Part shown: positions 1-5,590 of the stretch, piece after piece
Position numbering within the stretch: position 1 is the first letter of the stretch
Layout of the letters: each line of letters begins with the position of its first letter
Origin: an uncultured bacterium
GTDB taxonomy: Bacteria > Planctomycetota > Phycisphaerae > Sedimentisphaerales > Anaerobacaceae
Assembly (NCBI GenBank): GCA_913009865.1
Contig: CAJVYK010000075.1
Span: 1 to 9,383 of the forward strand
Reading direction: 5' to 3'
Length of the DNA: 9,383 bases
The notes under the pieces: generated by a model
Databases searched by the model: none
What the model saw: the letters and a program-made list of their open reading frames with translations, nothing else
Told to the model about the DNA's origin: nothing
Position numbers and translations under genes: made by a program

Positions 1-326
1 TTGCAAATGTAAGCCATCTGCCGCATATAGCAGCGGCAGCGCTGACAAACGCCAACGATGCGAAAGATCTCAAATATGCCGGCAAAGGTTTTATAGACAC
101 TTCGAGAATAGCATCGGGGCCGGCCAATATCTGGGCTGATGTATTGGCAACAAACGCTGAAAACACGGCTAAAGGTATCGATAAAATTATAGCAGAGCTG
201 CTAAAGCTGAAAAAAGCAATAAAAGCCGGAGACAAAAAACAAATTGAAAAACTACTCGAGGCGGCAAGAAGCAAACGTGCAACGCTGATAAACTACAAAA
301 TAAAAAAGAAGGAACTAATATCGTGA
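1..326 (+). CDS. tyrA: Prephenate dehydrogenase, C-terminal part (5' end outside window)
   Basis: The frame is open from the first base and gives 107 complete codons before TGA at 324-326. The visible residues read ANVSHLPHIAAAAL, then GKGFIDTSRIASGPANIW, then a Lys/Glu-rich helix. The SHLPH motif followed by a GF-D-T-RIA-G---W block is the signature of the helical dimerisation and substrate-binding half of TyrA-type dehydrogenases, which oxidatively decarboxylate prephenate to 4-hydroxyphenylpyruvate in tyrosine synthesis. The NAD-binding Rossmann domain must lie upstream, outside the window. The stop codon overlaps the purL start in the sequence GTGA, so the two genes are probably cotranscribed and translationally coupled. 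An arogenate-specific enzyme, or fusion to chorismate mutase upstream, cannot be excluded. The charged tail after about visible residue 70 is typical of the family C-terminus. A TTG at 144 is internal and is not a credible start. Confidence 0.85.
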   Translation, partial: ANVSHLPHIAAAALTNANDAKDLKYAGKGFIDTSRIASGPANIWADVLATNAENTAKGIDKIIAELLKLKKAIKAGDKKQIEKLLEAARSKRATLINYKIKKKELIS

Positions 327-3205
327 GGCAATGGCGTTTCGAGGTCTTTAACCGGGAGGGCTTTTCCGATGTGCACGGCGGTAGTGTACTGGAAGATATC
401 AGGGAACTGGGCATCAGCTCGGTCGAAGCGGTTCAGTCGGCTAAGGTCTTTCTGATTGAAGCCGAGTTCGACGAGGATTTCGCCGGGCGTCTGGGTAAAG
501 AGCTGTTGGCCGACCCGGTCTGTGAAGAGTATTATATCGGCAGAAGCGCAGCGCCGGCAGGGCTGGCAAAGGCAACGCTAATCGAGGTGCACCTGAAAAG
601 CGGCGTTACCGACCCCGTGGCAGAATCGGTAACGGCGGCAATATCCGATATGGGTATGGCTGTTAACAATGTCAGAACGGCACGAAAGTATATCCTGTTA
701 GGCGATATCAGCCAAAGCCAAACCGAGACAATCGCAAGGAAAATCCTGGCAAACGACTGCACCGAAGACTGCGTTATCGGCAACGAAGCCGAACCGCCAA
801 GCCCACACCTAAAGCCCTACGAATTAAAAATAGTACGCTTACCCCTACGCAACCTCAACGAAGATGAGCTAACAGCGCTGAGCAAAGAAAAAGACCTGTT
901 CCTCAATGCTGTAGAAATGCAGGCCATCCAAAAATACTATGCCGAACTCGGAAGAGAACCAACAGATATCGAACTCGAATCAATCGCTCAAACCTGGAGT
1001 GAGCACTGCGTTCACAAAACGCTAAAAAGCTCTGTCGATATGTCAATCGACGGTGAGCAGGTGCACTTTGATAATCTGCTGAAAGAAACTGTTTTTAAGG
1101 CCACCAAGCAACTCAATAAAAACTGGTGCATATCCGTCTTTTCCGACAACGCCGGCGTGGTGGAATTCGACGAGGACTCTGCAATATGTTTCAAGGTCGA
1201 AACCCATAATCGTCCCTCTGCACTTGACCCCTACGGCGGAGCGGCTACCGGTATCGGCGGTGTAATTCGCGACCCGATGGGAACCGGTATGGGAGCAAGA
1301 CCGGTCGCCAATACCGATATATTCTGCTTCGGTGAGCCAGACAAGAAGCTCGAAGACATCCCAAAAGGCGTTTTGCATCCGCGAAGAGTTATGAAAGGTG
1401 TCGTATCCGGCGTCCGTGACTACGGCAACAGAATGGGAATACCAACGGTCAACGGCGCTATTTACTTCGACGACAGGTACTTAGCTAATCCGCTGGTTTT
1501 CTGCGGCAATATCGGATTGATGGACAAAGATAAATGCTTCAAAAATCCGCAAAGCTCAAATCTGATTATAGTAGTCGGCGGCAGAACAGGCAGAGACGGA
1601 ATACACGGGGCAACCTTTTCGAGCGGCCAAATAACACACGAGTACGAAACAATCTTTTCCCACGCCGTCCAAATCGGCAACGCAATAACGGAAAAGAAAA
1701 TGTTAGACGTACTGCTCCAGGCAAATGACGCTAACCTTTACGAGGCAATCACCGACTGCGGAGCGGGCGGGCTTAGCAGCGCCGTAGGCGAAATGGGCGC
1801 TGAACTCGGAGCAGAAGTCGATTTGGAAAAAGTACCCTTAAAATACGCCGGCCTTAACTATACGGAAATCTGGATTAGTGAAGCACAGGAAAGAATGGTT
1901 ATAGCCGTCAGGCCTGAAAATCTGAAAGCCATAAAGAAAATTTTCGATGACGAAAATGTCGAGTCAACGGTAATAGGCAAATTCACCGACGATAAGAAGC
2001 TGATATTAAGGTACAACGGCCAAGAGGTAGCCAACCTCGATATGGATTTCCTGCACAACGGTGTACCTAAGTACTCCCGCAAGGCACACTGGAAAAGCCC
2101 GGAACTTGCCGAGCCGAACATACCCGAAAAAGATGATTACAATGACCAGCTTCTGCAAATTCTTTCTTCTTACAACGTCGCCAGCAAGGAATGGGTAATC
2201 CGCCAGTACGACCACGAAGTTCAGGGCAACTCGGTTGTCAAGCCGTTAACAGGGGTAAACAACGACGGCCCCAGCGACGCAGCGGTGATAAAACCTAAAT
2301 TCAATTCGGATAAAGGCATTGCTATTAGCTGTGGAATGAATCCGTTATACGGTGATATCGACCCGTACTGGATGGCATTGGCCGGCATCGATGAGGCAAT
2401 CAGAAATCTAATATGCGTAGGCGGCAGGGCTGACAGAATTGCACTGCTGGATAACTTCTGCTGGGGCGATTGCACAAAGCCGGAAACCTTAGGAACATTA
2501 GCGCGGGCGGCCCAGGCCTGCTATGACGGCGCAATCGCTTTCGAGGCGCCGTTTATCTCCGGCAAGGATTCGCTGAATAATGAATTTACCTGCGATGACG
2601 GAACAACAATCGCCATTTGCGCCACACTGTTAATAAGCGCAATGTCGATAGTCGATGACATCAACAAGTCCGTGACGATGGACGCAAAGAAAGCGGCCAA
2701 CCTGCTGTTTATAGTGGGAGAAACTAAAAATGAACTGGGCGGCTCACACTATTATAAAATTCACGGCCGGCTCGGAGCCAATGTCCCGAAGGTAAACCTC
2801 GAAACAGCCCCTGAAATCGCCAAAAGGATTTCTACTGCAATAGCTGACGGTCTTATAGTTAGTTGCCACGATTGCTCCGAGGGCGGTCTGGCTGTAGCGT
2901 TGGCGGAAATGGCCTTTGCAGGCGGAGTCGGTATAGAAGCGGATTTGCGGGGACTGCCGAAAGGCAATGATTGTTCACGAATAGATACGCAACTGTTCAG
3001 CGAATCGAACTCACGATATATCGTGGAAATCGAGCCGGAAAATTACGACGCCTTCGCGTCTCTGTGCCTGAACCTGCCCTTCGGGCAAATCGGAAAGGTA
3101 ACAGAAGAAAAGATACTTTCAATAAAAGCACAGGACGGCAAAGCTGTCATTGAGTTAGACCTGGATACGTTAAAACAGGCCTGGCAGAAAACATTTAATT
3201 GGTAA
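323..3205 (+). CDS. purL: Phosphoribosylformylglycinamidine synthase, PurS-like/PurL fusion
   Basis: This 960-residue protein is the synthetase component of FGAM synthase: FGAR + ATP + ammonia (from PurQ glutaminase) gives FGAM, in the cytoplasm. Residues 1-80 and 85-160 look like two PurS-type domains in tandem (for example VHLKSGVTDPVAESV near 90). Residues 165-225 form a linker, and then come the two PurM-like halves. Key motifs are WSEHCVHK at 225-232, ETHNRPS at 293-299 followed by GGAATGIGGVIRD, SGKDSLNN near 746-753 and HDCSEGGLAVALAEMAF from 849. Known small PurL proteins are about 740 residues, so the excess equals the N-terminal PurS pair, and no separate purS is seen. The start is GTG at 323, overlapping the tyrA stop by 4 bp, with GAAGGA at 308-313 placed 9 bases upstream. 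One oddity is that the ETHNHPS motif usual in the family has Arg297 instead of the second His. Confidence 0.96.
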   Translation: MRQWRFEVFNREGFSDVHGGSVLEDIRELGISSVEAVQSAKVFLIEAEFDEDFAGRLGKELLADPVCEEYYIGRSAAPAGLAKATLIEVHLKSGVTDPVAESVTAAISDMGMAVNNVRTARKYILLGDISQSQTETIARKILANDCTEDCVIGNEAEPPSPHLKPYELKIVRLPLRNLNEDELTALSKEKDLFLNAVEMQAIQKYYAELGREPTDIELESIAQTWSEHCVHKTLKSSVDMSIDGEQVHFDNLLKETVFKATKQLNKNWCISVFSDNAGVVEFDEDSAICFKVETHNRPSALDPYGGAATGIGGVIRDPMGTGMGARPVANTDIFCFGEPDKKLEDIPKGVLHPRRVMKGVVSGVRDYGNRMGIPTVNGAIYFDDRYLANPLVFCGNIGLMDKDKCFKNPQSSNLIIVVGGRTGRDGIHGATFSSGQITHEYETIFSHAVQIGNAITEKKMLDVLLQANDANLYEAITDCGAGGLSSAVGEMGAELGAEVDLEKVPLKYAGLNYTEIWISEAQERMVIAVRPENLKAIKKIFDDENVESTVIGKFTDDKKLILRYNGQEVANLDMDFLHNGVPKYSRKAHWKSPELAEPNIPEKDDYNDQLLQILSSYNVASKEWVIRQYDHEVQGNSVVKPLTGVNNDGPSDAAVIKPKFNSDKGIAISCGMNPLYGDIDPYWMALAGIDEAIRNLICVGGRADRIALLDNFCWGDCTKPETLGTLARAAQACYDGAIAFEAPFISGKDSLNNEFTCDDGTTIAICATLLISAMSIVDDINKSVTMDAKKAANLLFIVGETKNELGGSHYYKIHGRLGANVPKVNLETAPEIAKRISTAIADGLIVSCHDCSEGGLAVALAEMAFAGGVGIEADLRGLPKGNDCSRIDTQLFSESNSRYIVEIEPENYDAFASLCLNLPFGQIGKVTEEKILSIKAQDGKAVIELDLDTLKQAWQKTFNW

Positions 3206-3216
3206 AGGAAGTGGAA

Positions 3217-3315
3217 GTGAAAAGCAAATATCGAATATCGAACAAGGAATATCCAATCTCGAACAGAAAGTTTTCCTGGACGAAACACATAATACGAAAT
3301 ACGAGCGACGAATAA
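3217..3315 (+). CDS. Possible 32-residue leader peptide made of repeat DNA, abutting purQ
   Basis: A GTG at 3217 opens a 32-codon frame through the whole repeat-filled gap, stopping with TAA at 3313-3315 directly against the purQ ATG at 3316 and in the same frame. AGGAAG at 3206-3211 is a good Shine-Dalgarno sequence for this GTG, whereas nothing similar precedes the purQ ATG. The peptide would begin MKSKYRIS, be basic, and end NTSDE. It has no recognisable domain. Two explanations fit. It may serve only to bring ribosomes to the purQ start by termination-reinitiation. Or GTG 3217 with its ribosome site was the old purQ start and repeats entered just after it. Translation is inferred from layout only, so confidence is modest. 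Confidence 0.35.
   Translation: MKSKYRISNKEYPISNRKFSWTKHIIRNTSDE
3226..3313 (+). repeat. Two short-unit direct repeats filling the purL-purQ gap
   Basis: The first block has a 17-base unit, AATATCGAATATCGAAC at 3227-3243, repeated after AAGG as AATATCCAATCTCGAAC at 3248-3264 (15 of 17 identical). Each unit itself contains an 8-base AATATCGA-type duplication. The second block, about 3280-3313, is a degenerate run of ACGAA/ACGAG words spaced about 8 bases apart. Both have the look of dispersed intergenic repeats found in environmental bacterial genomes. Whether they recur elsewhere in this genome cannot be seen here. Confidence 0.7.
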
Positions 3316-4203
3316 ATGGCACAGGTAAAAGCGATAGTTTTACGGGCGGCGGGGATAAACTGCGATATGGAAACACGGTACGCACTGGAATTGGCAGGGG
3401 CGGAAGTTCAAAGTGTGCATATAAACAGGATAATCGAGGACAAAGCCGCACTGGAGAAGTTCCAGATAATGGTTTTCCCCGGCGGGTTTAGCTACGGCGA
3501 TGACGTGGCTGCGGGCAAAATACTTGCAAATCAAATCATACACCATCTTTCCGAGCCGCTCCAAAAATTTATCGATGACGGCAAATTAGTACTCGGAATC
3601 TGTAACGGCTTCCAGGTGCTGGTCAAGGCGGGAATACTGCCGGGTGATAGTAAAGGATTAGCCACAGAGGCCACAGAGAACACAGAGAAAAGACAATTAT
3701 CAAAAATCAGTAATCAATCCGTTACTATAACTTGTAACGACAGCGGCAAATTCGAGGACCGATGGATATATCTCGCCCCCCAAACCAAAAAGTGCGTTTT
3801 CATCGAGCCGGGCAGACAAATCTATCTGCCAATCGCACACGGCGAGGGCAAGATAGTTACCAAAGACACGGCCAGCATGGAGAAATTGAAGGCCGATGAA
3901 CATGTTGCGTTCAAATATGTGAATGAGAACGGCGAAGAAGGCGGCTACCCTGTCAACCCGAACGGCTCGGTGGATTCAATAGCCGGCTTGACGGATACGA
4001 CCGGCAGGGTTCTGGGACTTATGCCCCATCCGGAAAGGCACGTCCGGCTCACTCAGCACCCACACTGGTCCCGCCACGAGTTACTGCGCACCTGTGGCAG
4101 AGCCAGCGCGCCTCACGGCGGAGCCATGGGGCACGAGCCGCGAACTGCTGACGGAAGGACAATCTTTGACAACGCCGTAAAATACATACAGAAAAACTTT
4201 TGA
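3316..4203 (+). CDS. purQ: Phosphoribosylformylglycinamidine synthase, glutaminase subunit
   Basis: This class I glutamine amidotransferase hydrolyses glutamine and passes ammonia to PurL. The start reads VKAIVLRAAGINCD. FPGGFSYGDDVAAG at 54-67 is the oxyanion-strand block, GICNGFQVL holds the nucleophile Cys96, and MPHPERH holds His238 and Glu240, so the triad is complete. NDSGKFEDRW is also a family motif. At 295 residues it is longer than the usual 225-270. The excess maps to two stretches that look inserted in frame: about 113-135, containing the ATE-ATE-NTE repeat, and about 252-275, rich in Gly, Ala, His and Arg just before the final helix. Both fall in probable loops away from the triad, so activity is likely kept. 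ATG 3316 is chosen because the conserved first strand begins four residues later, although it lacks a Shine-Dalgarno sequence. It probably shares a transcript with purL. Confidence 0.95.
   Translation: MAQVKAIVLRAAGINCDMETRYALELAGAEVQSVHINRIIEDKAALEKFQIMVFPGGFSYGDDVAAGKILANQIIHHLSEPLQKFIDDGKLVLGICNGFQVLVKAGILPGDSKGLATEATENTEKRQLSKISNQSVTITCNDSGKFEDRWIYLAPQTKKCVFIEPGRQIYLPIAHGEGKIVTKDTASMEKLKADEHVAFKYVNENGEEGGYPVNPNGSVDSIAGLTDTTGRVLGLMPHPERHVRLTQHPHWSRHELLRTCGRASAPHGGAMGHEPRTADGRTIFDNAVKYIQKNF
3661..3690 (+). repeat. 9-bp tandem repeat inside purQ, in frame
   Basis: Three 9-base units stand head to tail: GCCACAGAG, GCCACAGAG and AACACAGAG (3661-3687), followed by AAA. Because 9 is a multiple of three, they encode ATE, ATE, NTE, K without breaking the gene. 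They lie after the Cys96 helix and before the NDSGKFEDRW motif, where other PurQ proteins have a short loop. The next stretch, to about 3718, has ATCA/AATCAAT words that may be part of the same insertion. The CCACAGAG word resembles a dispersed repeat known from many environmental genomes (from memory, not searched). Confidence 0.8.
4069..4140 (+). repeat. Likely GC-rich inserted module in purQ 3' end
   Basis: This 72-base in-frame stretch separates the QHPHW motif from the C-terminal DGRTIFDNAVKYI helix, which are normally much closer in PurQ. It contains the short palindrome TGGCAGAGCCA (4094-4104) and a second GGAGCCATGG word. Its base use is more GC-rich than the flanks and its translation is a low-conservation Gly/Ala/His/Arg run. 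It is called as an inserted repeat from its composition and from the family alignment as remembered. No second copy lies in this window. Confidence 0.4.
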
Positions 4204-4215
4204 CTCACGCCCGAT

Positions 4216-4271
4216 ATTCAACGCACCCCGCAGCGGTTAGTGTAGCGGGCAAGTTTGCGTTGAATTTTCTT
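4216..4271 (+). terminator. Intrinsic terminator candidate after purQ
   Basis: A perfect 10-base inverted repeat, ATTCAACGCA at 4216-4225 and TGCGTTGAAT at 4256-4265, encloses a second stem, CCCGC (4227-4231) with GCGGG (4245-4249). The outer stem runs directly into TTTTCTT. It begins 12 bases after the purQ stop, which suits termination of the tyrA-purL-purQ transcript. The T-run is short, so it could instead be another dispersed palindrome. Confidence 0.5.
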
Positions 4272-4296
4272 GCAATACTTAAATCTGGAATATAAA
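4270..4296 (+). promoter_or_regulatory. Possible promoter of the CAU tRNA
   Basis: TTGCAA (4270-4275) and TATAAA (4291-4296) resemble sigma-70 boxes, but the spacer is only 15 bases. Initiation near 4303 would leave a leader of about 38 bases before the tRNA at 4341. This is weak evidence; a T6 run at 4333-4338 just before the tRNA adds doubt. Confidence 0.3.
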
Positions 4297-4340
4297 GTAA
4301 GTGCGGAATTAGAGAGAAGTGTTCTTCGCAGCTTTTTTCA

Positions 4341-4413
4341 GGGCCCGTAGCTCAGCGGTTAGAGCAGTGGACTCATAATCCATTGGTCGTAGGTTCGAAT
4401 CCTACCGGGCCCA
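4341..4413 (+). tRNA. tRNA with anticodon CAU, probably tRNA-Ile2
   Basis: A 73-base cloverleaf with a perfect acceptor stem (GGGCCCG with CGGGCCC), D stem GCTC/GAGC, anticodon stem GTGGA/TCCAT (one G-U pair) and T stem GTAGG/CCTAC. The anticodon CAT is at 4374-4376 in the loop CTCATAA. The discriminator is A and no CCA is encoded. CAU is shared by Met and by the lysidine-modified Ile2. The GCAGTGGACTCATAATCCA context with TGGTC in the variable loop resembles bacterial tRNA-Ile2 (AUA codons) more than elongator Met. It is not an initiator, because the first acceptor pair is intact. Confidence 0.93.
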
Positions 4414-4469
4414 GTTGCAATTTCTTGTTTGGTAACAACTTATACTATTGTTTAATATTCCTTTGTAAT

Positions 4470-4558
4470 TCTACGGGTTTCAACCCGTAGATGGAAGCAT
4501 CCGACGTAGTCGGACGGGCTTGCCCGTCCCGGAAAATGCCACGGGTTTTAACCCGTGG
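4470..4558 (+). repeat. Cluster of four perfect short hairpins
   Basis: Four palindromes stand in a row. CTACGGGTT/AACCCGTAG with loop TC lies at 4471-4490. TCCGAC/GTCGGA with loop GTA lies at 4500-4514. GGACGGGC/GCCCGTCC with loop TT lies at 4512-4529, overlapping the previous one by 3 bases. CCACGGGTT/AACCCGTGG with loop TT lies at 4539-4558. The first and last share the core ACGGGTT-AACCCGT. Such paired short hairpins resemble REP/BIME-type elements mobilised by RAYT transposases. No transposase is present here. They end 36 bases before the next gene. Confidence 0.75.
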
Positions 4559-4594
4559 AAATTTACTTACATCTGTCGAATAAAAAACAATCAT

Positions 4595-4966
4595 ATGAAT
4601 TTAAAAATTAAACGATTTTTTACTGCTCTGGTTGCTTCTTTTTTAGTAACAGTGGTATGGGGTGTATTTCTTCATGTAACACTAATAGGTGTAATATATT
4701 GGTATGCTTCTACTCAAATGGGTATTGCAGTTCTGCTTTCTATGATAGTACCTGCAATTCTATACACCTGCTTTGAAAAAAGAAAAAACGGATCACTTAA
4801 CAAATGGTTTATCTGCTCTTCTCTACTTGCTACAGCCCTAATACTTCTATTTATACCCGAACAAACGGAACGTGCAGGTATTGGCATTTTAATCTTGCCA
4901 ATAATACTAACCTTGAGTTTTATTGATAAAAAAAGAGTGCTATCTAAAGAACATAATGTCGAATAA
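4595..4966 (+). CDS. Small membrane protein of unknown function
   Basis: This 123-residue protein belongs to no family I recognise. It has four hydrophobic stretches, roughly residues 8-35, 43-60, 71-88 and 95-110, separated by short basic loops (FEKRKNGSLNKW, IDKKR), so it is an integral membrane protein of three or four passes. ATG 4595 is chosen because the first transmembrane segment starts seven residues later. An in-frame TTG at 4520 would put hairpin-repeat DNA into the protein and is unlikely. There is no clear Shine-Dalgarno sequence. The gene is visibly richer in A and T than purL or ndk and is followed after 11 bases by another small membrane gene, so the pair may be a small acquired unit between two tRNA genes. 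Confidence 0.6.
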   Translation: MNLKIKRFFTALVASFLVTVVWGVFLHVTLIGVIYWYASTQMGIAVLLSMIVPAILYTCFEKRKNGSLNKWFICSSLLATALILLFIPEQTERAGIGILILPIILTLSFIDKKRVLSKEHNVE

Positions 4967-4977
4967 GATTTTTAAAT

Positions 4978-5331
4978 ATGGCTCAATCCAATACCAGTTC
5001 AAAAAATTTAGCGAGAACCTTGACAATAGAAAATATGTCAGAAAGTTTGTTTATCCACAAAGCAAAACTATGGTTTAAAATCATAAGGATTTCTACCATC
5101 GTGTTACTGCTTTTGTTGGTTTTCGCCGCTATTTTCATGCCTGATATCTTCTTATTTGTAACCATCCCTCTGACTATATTTGCACTTCTGTCTGCGGTAA
5201 TTTGGATGTTCAATTACCTTTTATTGCAAAATGGTGTCTGCAGACAAAGTATCGAACAATATTTTGGCCGAATCTTATGCAAACTGACACCATTTGTAGA
5301 TTTTGACCATCTTTGCTACATCAAGAGTTGA
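4978..5331 (+). CDS. Small membrane protein of unknown function
   Basis: This 117-residue protein is not recognised. Residues 1-30 are polar, two strong hydrophobic spans follow (about 35-55 and 58-82, rich in Leu, Ile and Val), and a 35-residue C-terminal tail contains three Cys (CRQS, LCKL, HLCYI). Two transmembrane passes with both ends on the same side are likely. ATG 4978 is 11 bases after the preceding stop. No Shine-Dalgarno sequence is visible, and ATG at residue 20 (MSESLF) is an alternative start. Base use is AT-rich like its neighbour. The stop codon lies inside the -35 box of the following tRNA promoter, so the C-terminus may be a chance run-on of a truncated or decaying gene. Confidence 0.5.
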   Translation: MAQSNTSSKNLARTLTIENMSESLFIHKAKLWFKIIRISTIVLLLLLVFAAIFMPDIFLFVTIPLTIFALLSAVIWMFNYLLLQNGVCRQSIEQYFGRILCKLTPFVDFDHLCYIKS

Positions 5332-5357
5332 CAGAATGCATAGCAAGTTATTATATT
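5328..5357 (+). promoter_or_regulatory. Sigma-70-type promoter for tRNA-Arg
   Basis: A perfect -35 box TTGACA (5328-5333) is followed, after 18 bases, by TATATT (5352-5357; five of six consensus bases), or by TTATAT after 17. Initiation near 5363 fits a 15-base leader before the tRNA at 5378. It is the best promoter in the window. Its -35 contains the stop codon of the preceding small gene. Confidence 0.65.
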
Positions 5358-5377
5358 GCAAGCAGTTGGAATTTGAA

Positions 5378-5451
5378 GCGCCCGTAGCTCAATTGGATAG
5401 AGTCGCGGACTTCGAATCCGAAGGTTGCAGGTTCGAGTCCTGCCGGGCGCG
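5378..5451 (+). tRNA. tRNA-Arg (anticodon UCG)
   Basis: A 74-base cloverleaf with a perfect acceptor stem (GCGCCCG/CGGGCGC), T stem GCAGG/CCTGC, discriminator G and no encoded CCA. The anticodon TCG is at 5412-5414 in the loop CTTCGAA, reading CGA and related Arg codons. Two weak points occur at the D/anticodon junction: the last D-stem pair is G-U (5387 with 5403), and the first anticodon-stem pair is a G-A mismatch (5405 with 5421). The other four anticodon pairs are intact, so it is probably still functional. Confidence 0.93.
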
Positions 5452-5463
5452 TTGCTTAAGTTT

Positions 5464-5500
5464 AAGGCTGGCAAACACTTATGTTTGTCAGTCTTCTTGT
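5464..5500 (+). terminator. Hairpin after tRNA-Arg, likely terminator
   Basis: A 14-pair stem with two G-U pairs is formed by 5464-5477 and 5482-5495 with the loop CTTA, starting 12 bases after the tRNA. The tail CTTCTTG is only partly T-rich. It could also end the reverse-strand gene that stops at 5591, but no T-run lies on that side. Confidence 0.45.
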
Positions 5501-5590
5501 GTGTCACGCTTTATTGGGGGTGTGCGTCAGTTTTGCATCCGTGAGCTTGGTCAGTTTGAACTATTTACTATGATTGTAAAGCGTCCGTAT

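Noticed and set aside
4470..4558. CRISPR-like array
   Set aside because: The elements are hairpins of different sequence with irregular 0-10 base gaps, with no constant repeat and spacer lengths and no cas genes.
4520..4594. N-terminal extension of the first small membrane protein from TTG 4520
   Set aside because: The extension is translated hairpin-repeat DNA and precedes a natural start with an immediate transmembrane segment.
4341..5451. Attachment-site pair formed by the two tRNA 3' ends
   Set aside because: The shared bases are just the common T-arm sequence (GGTTCGA and CCGGGC) expected between any two tRNAs; no longer duplication was found.
5316..5507. Reverse open frame over tRNA-Arg
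   Set aside because: The peptide GRTRTCNLRIRSP is the antisense translation of the tRNA and not a protein gene.
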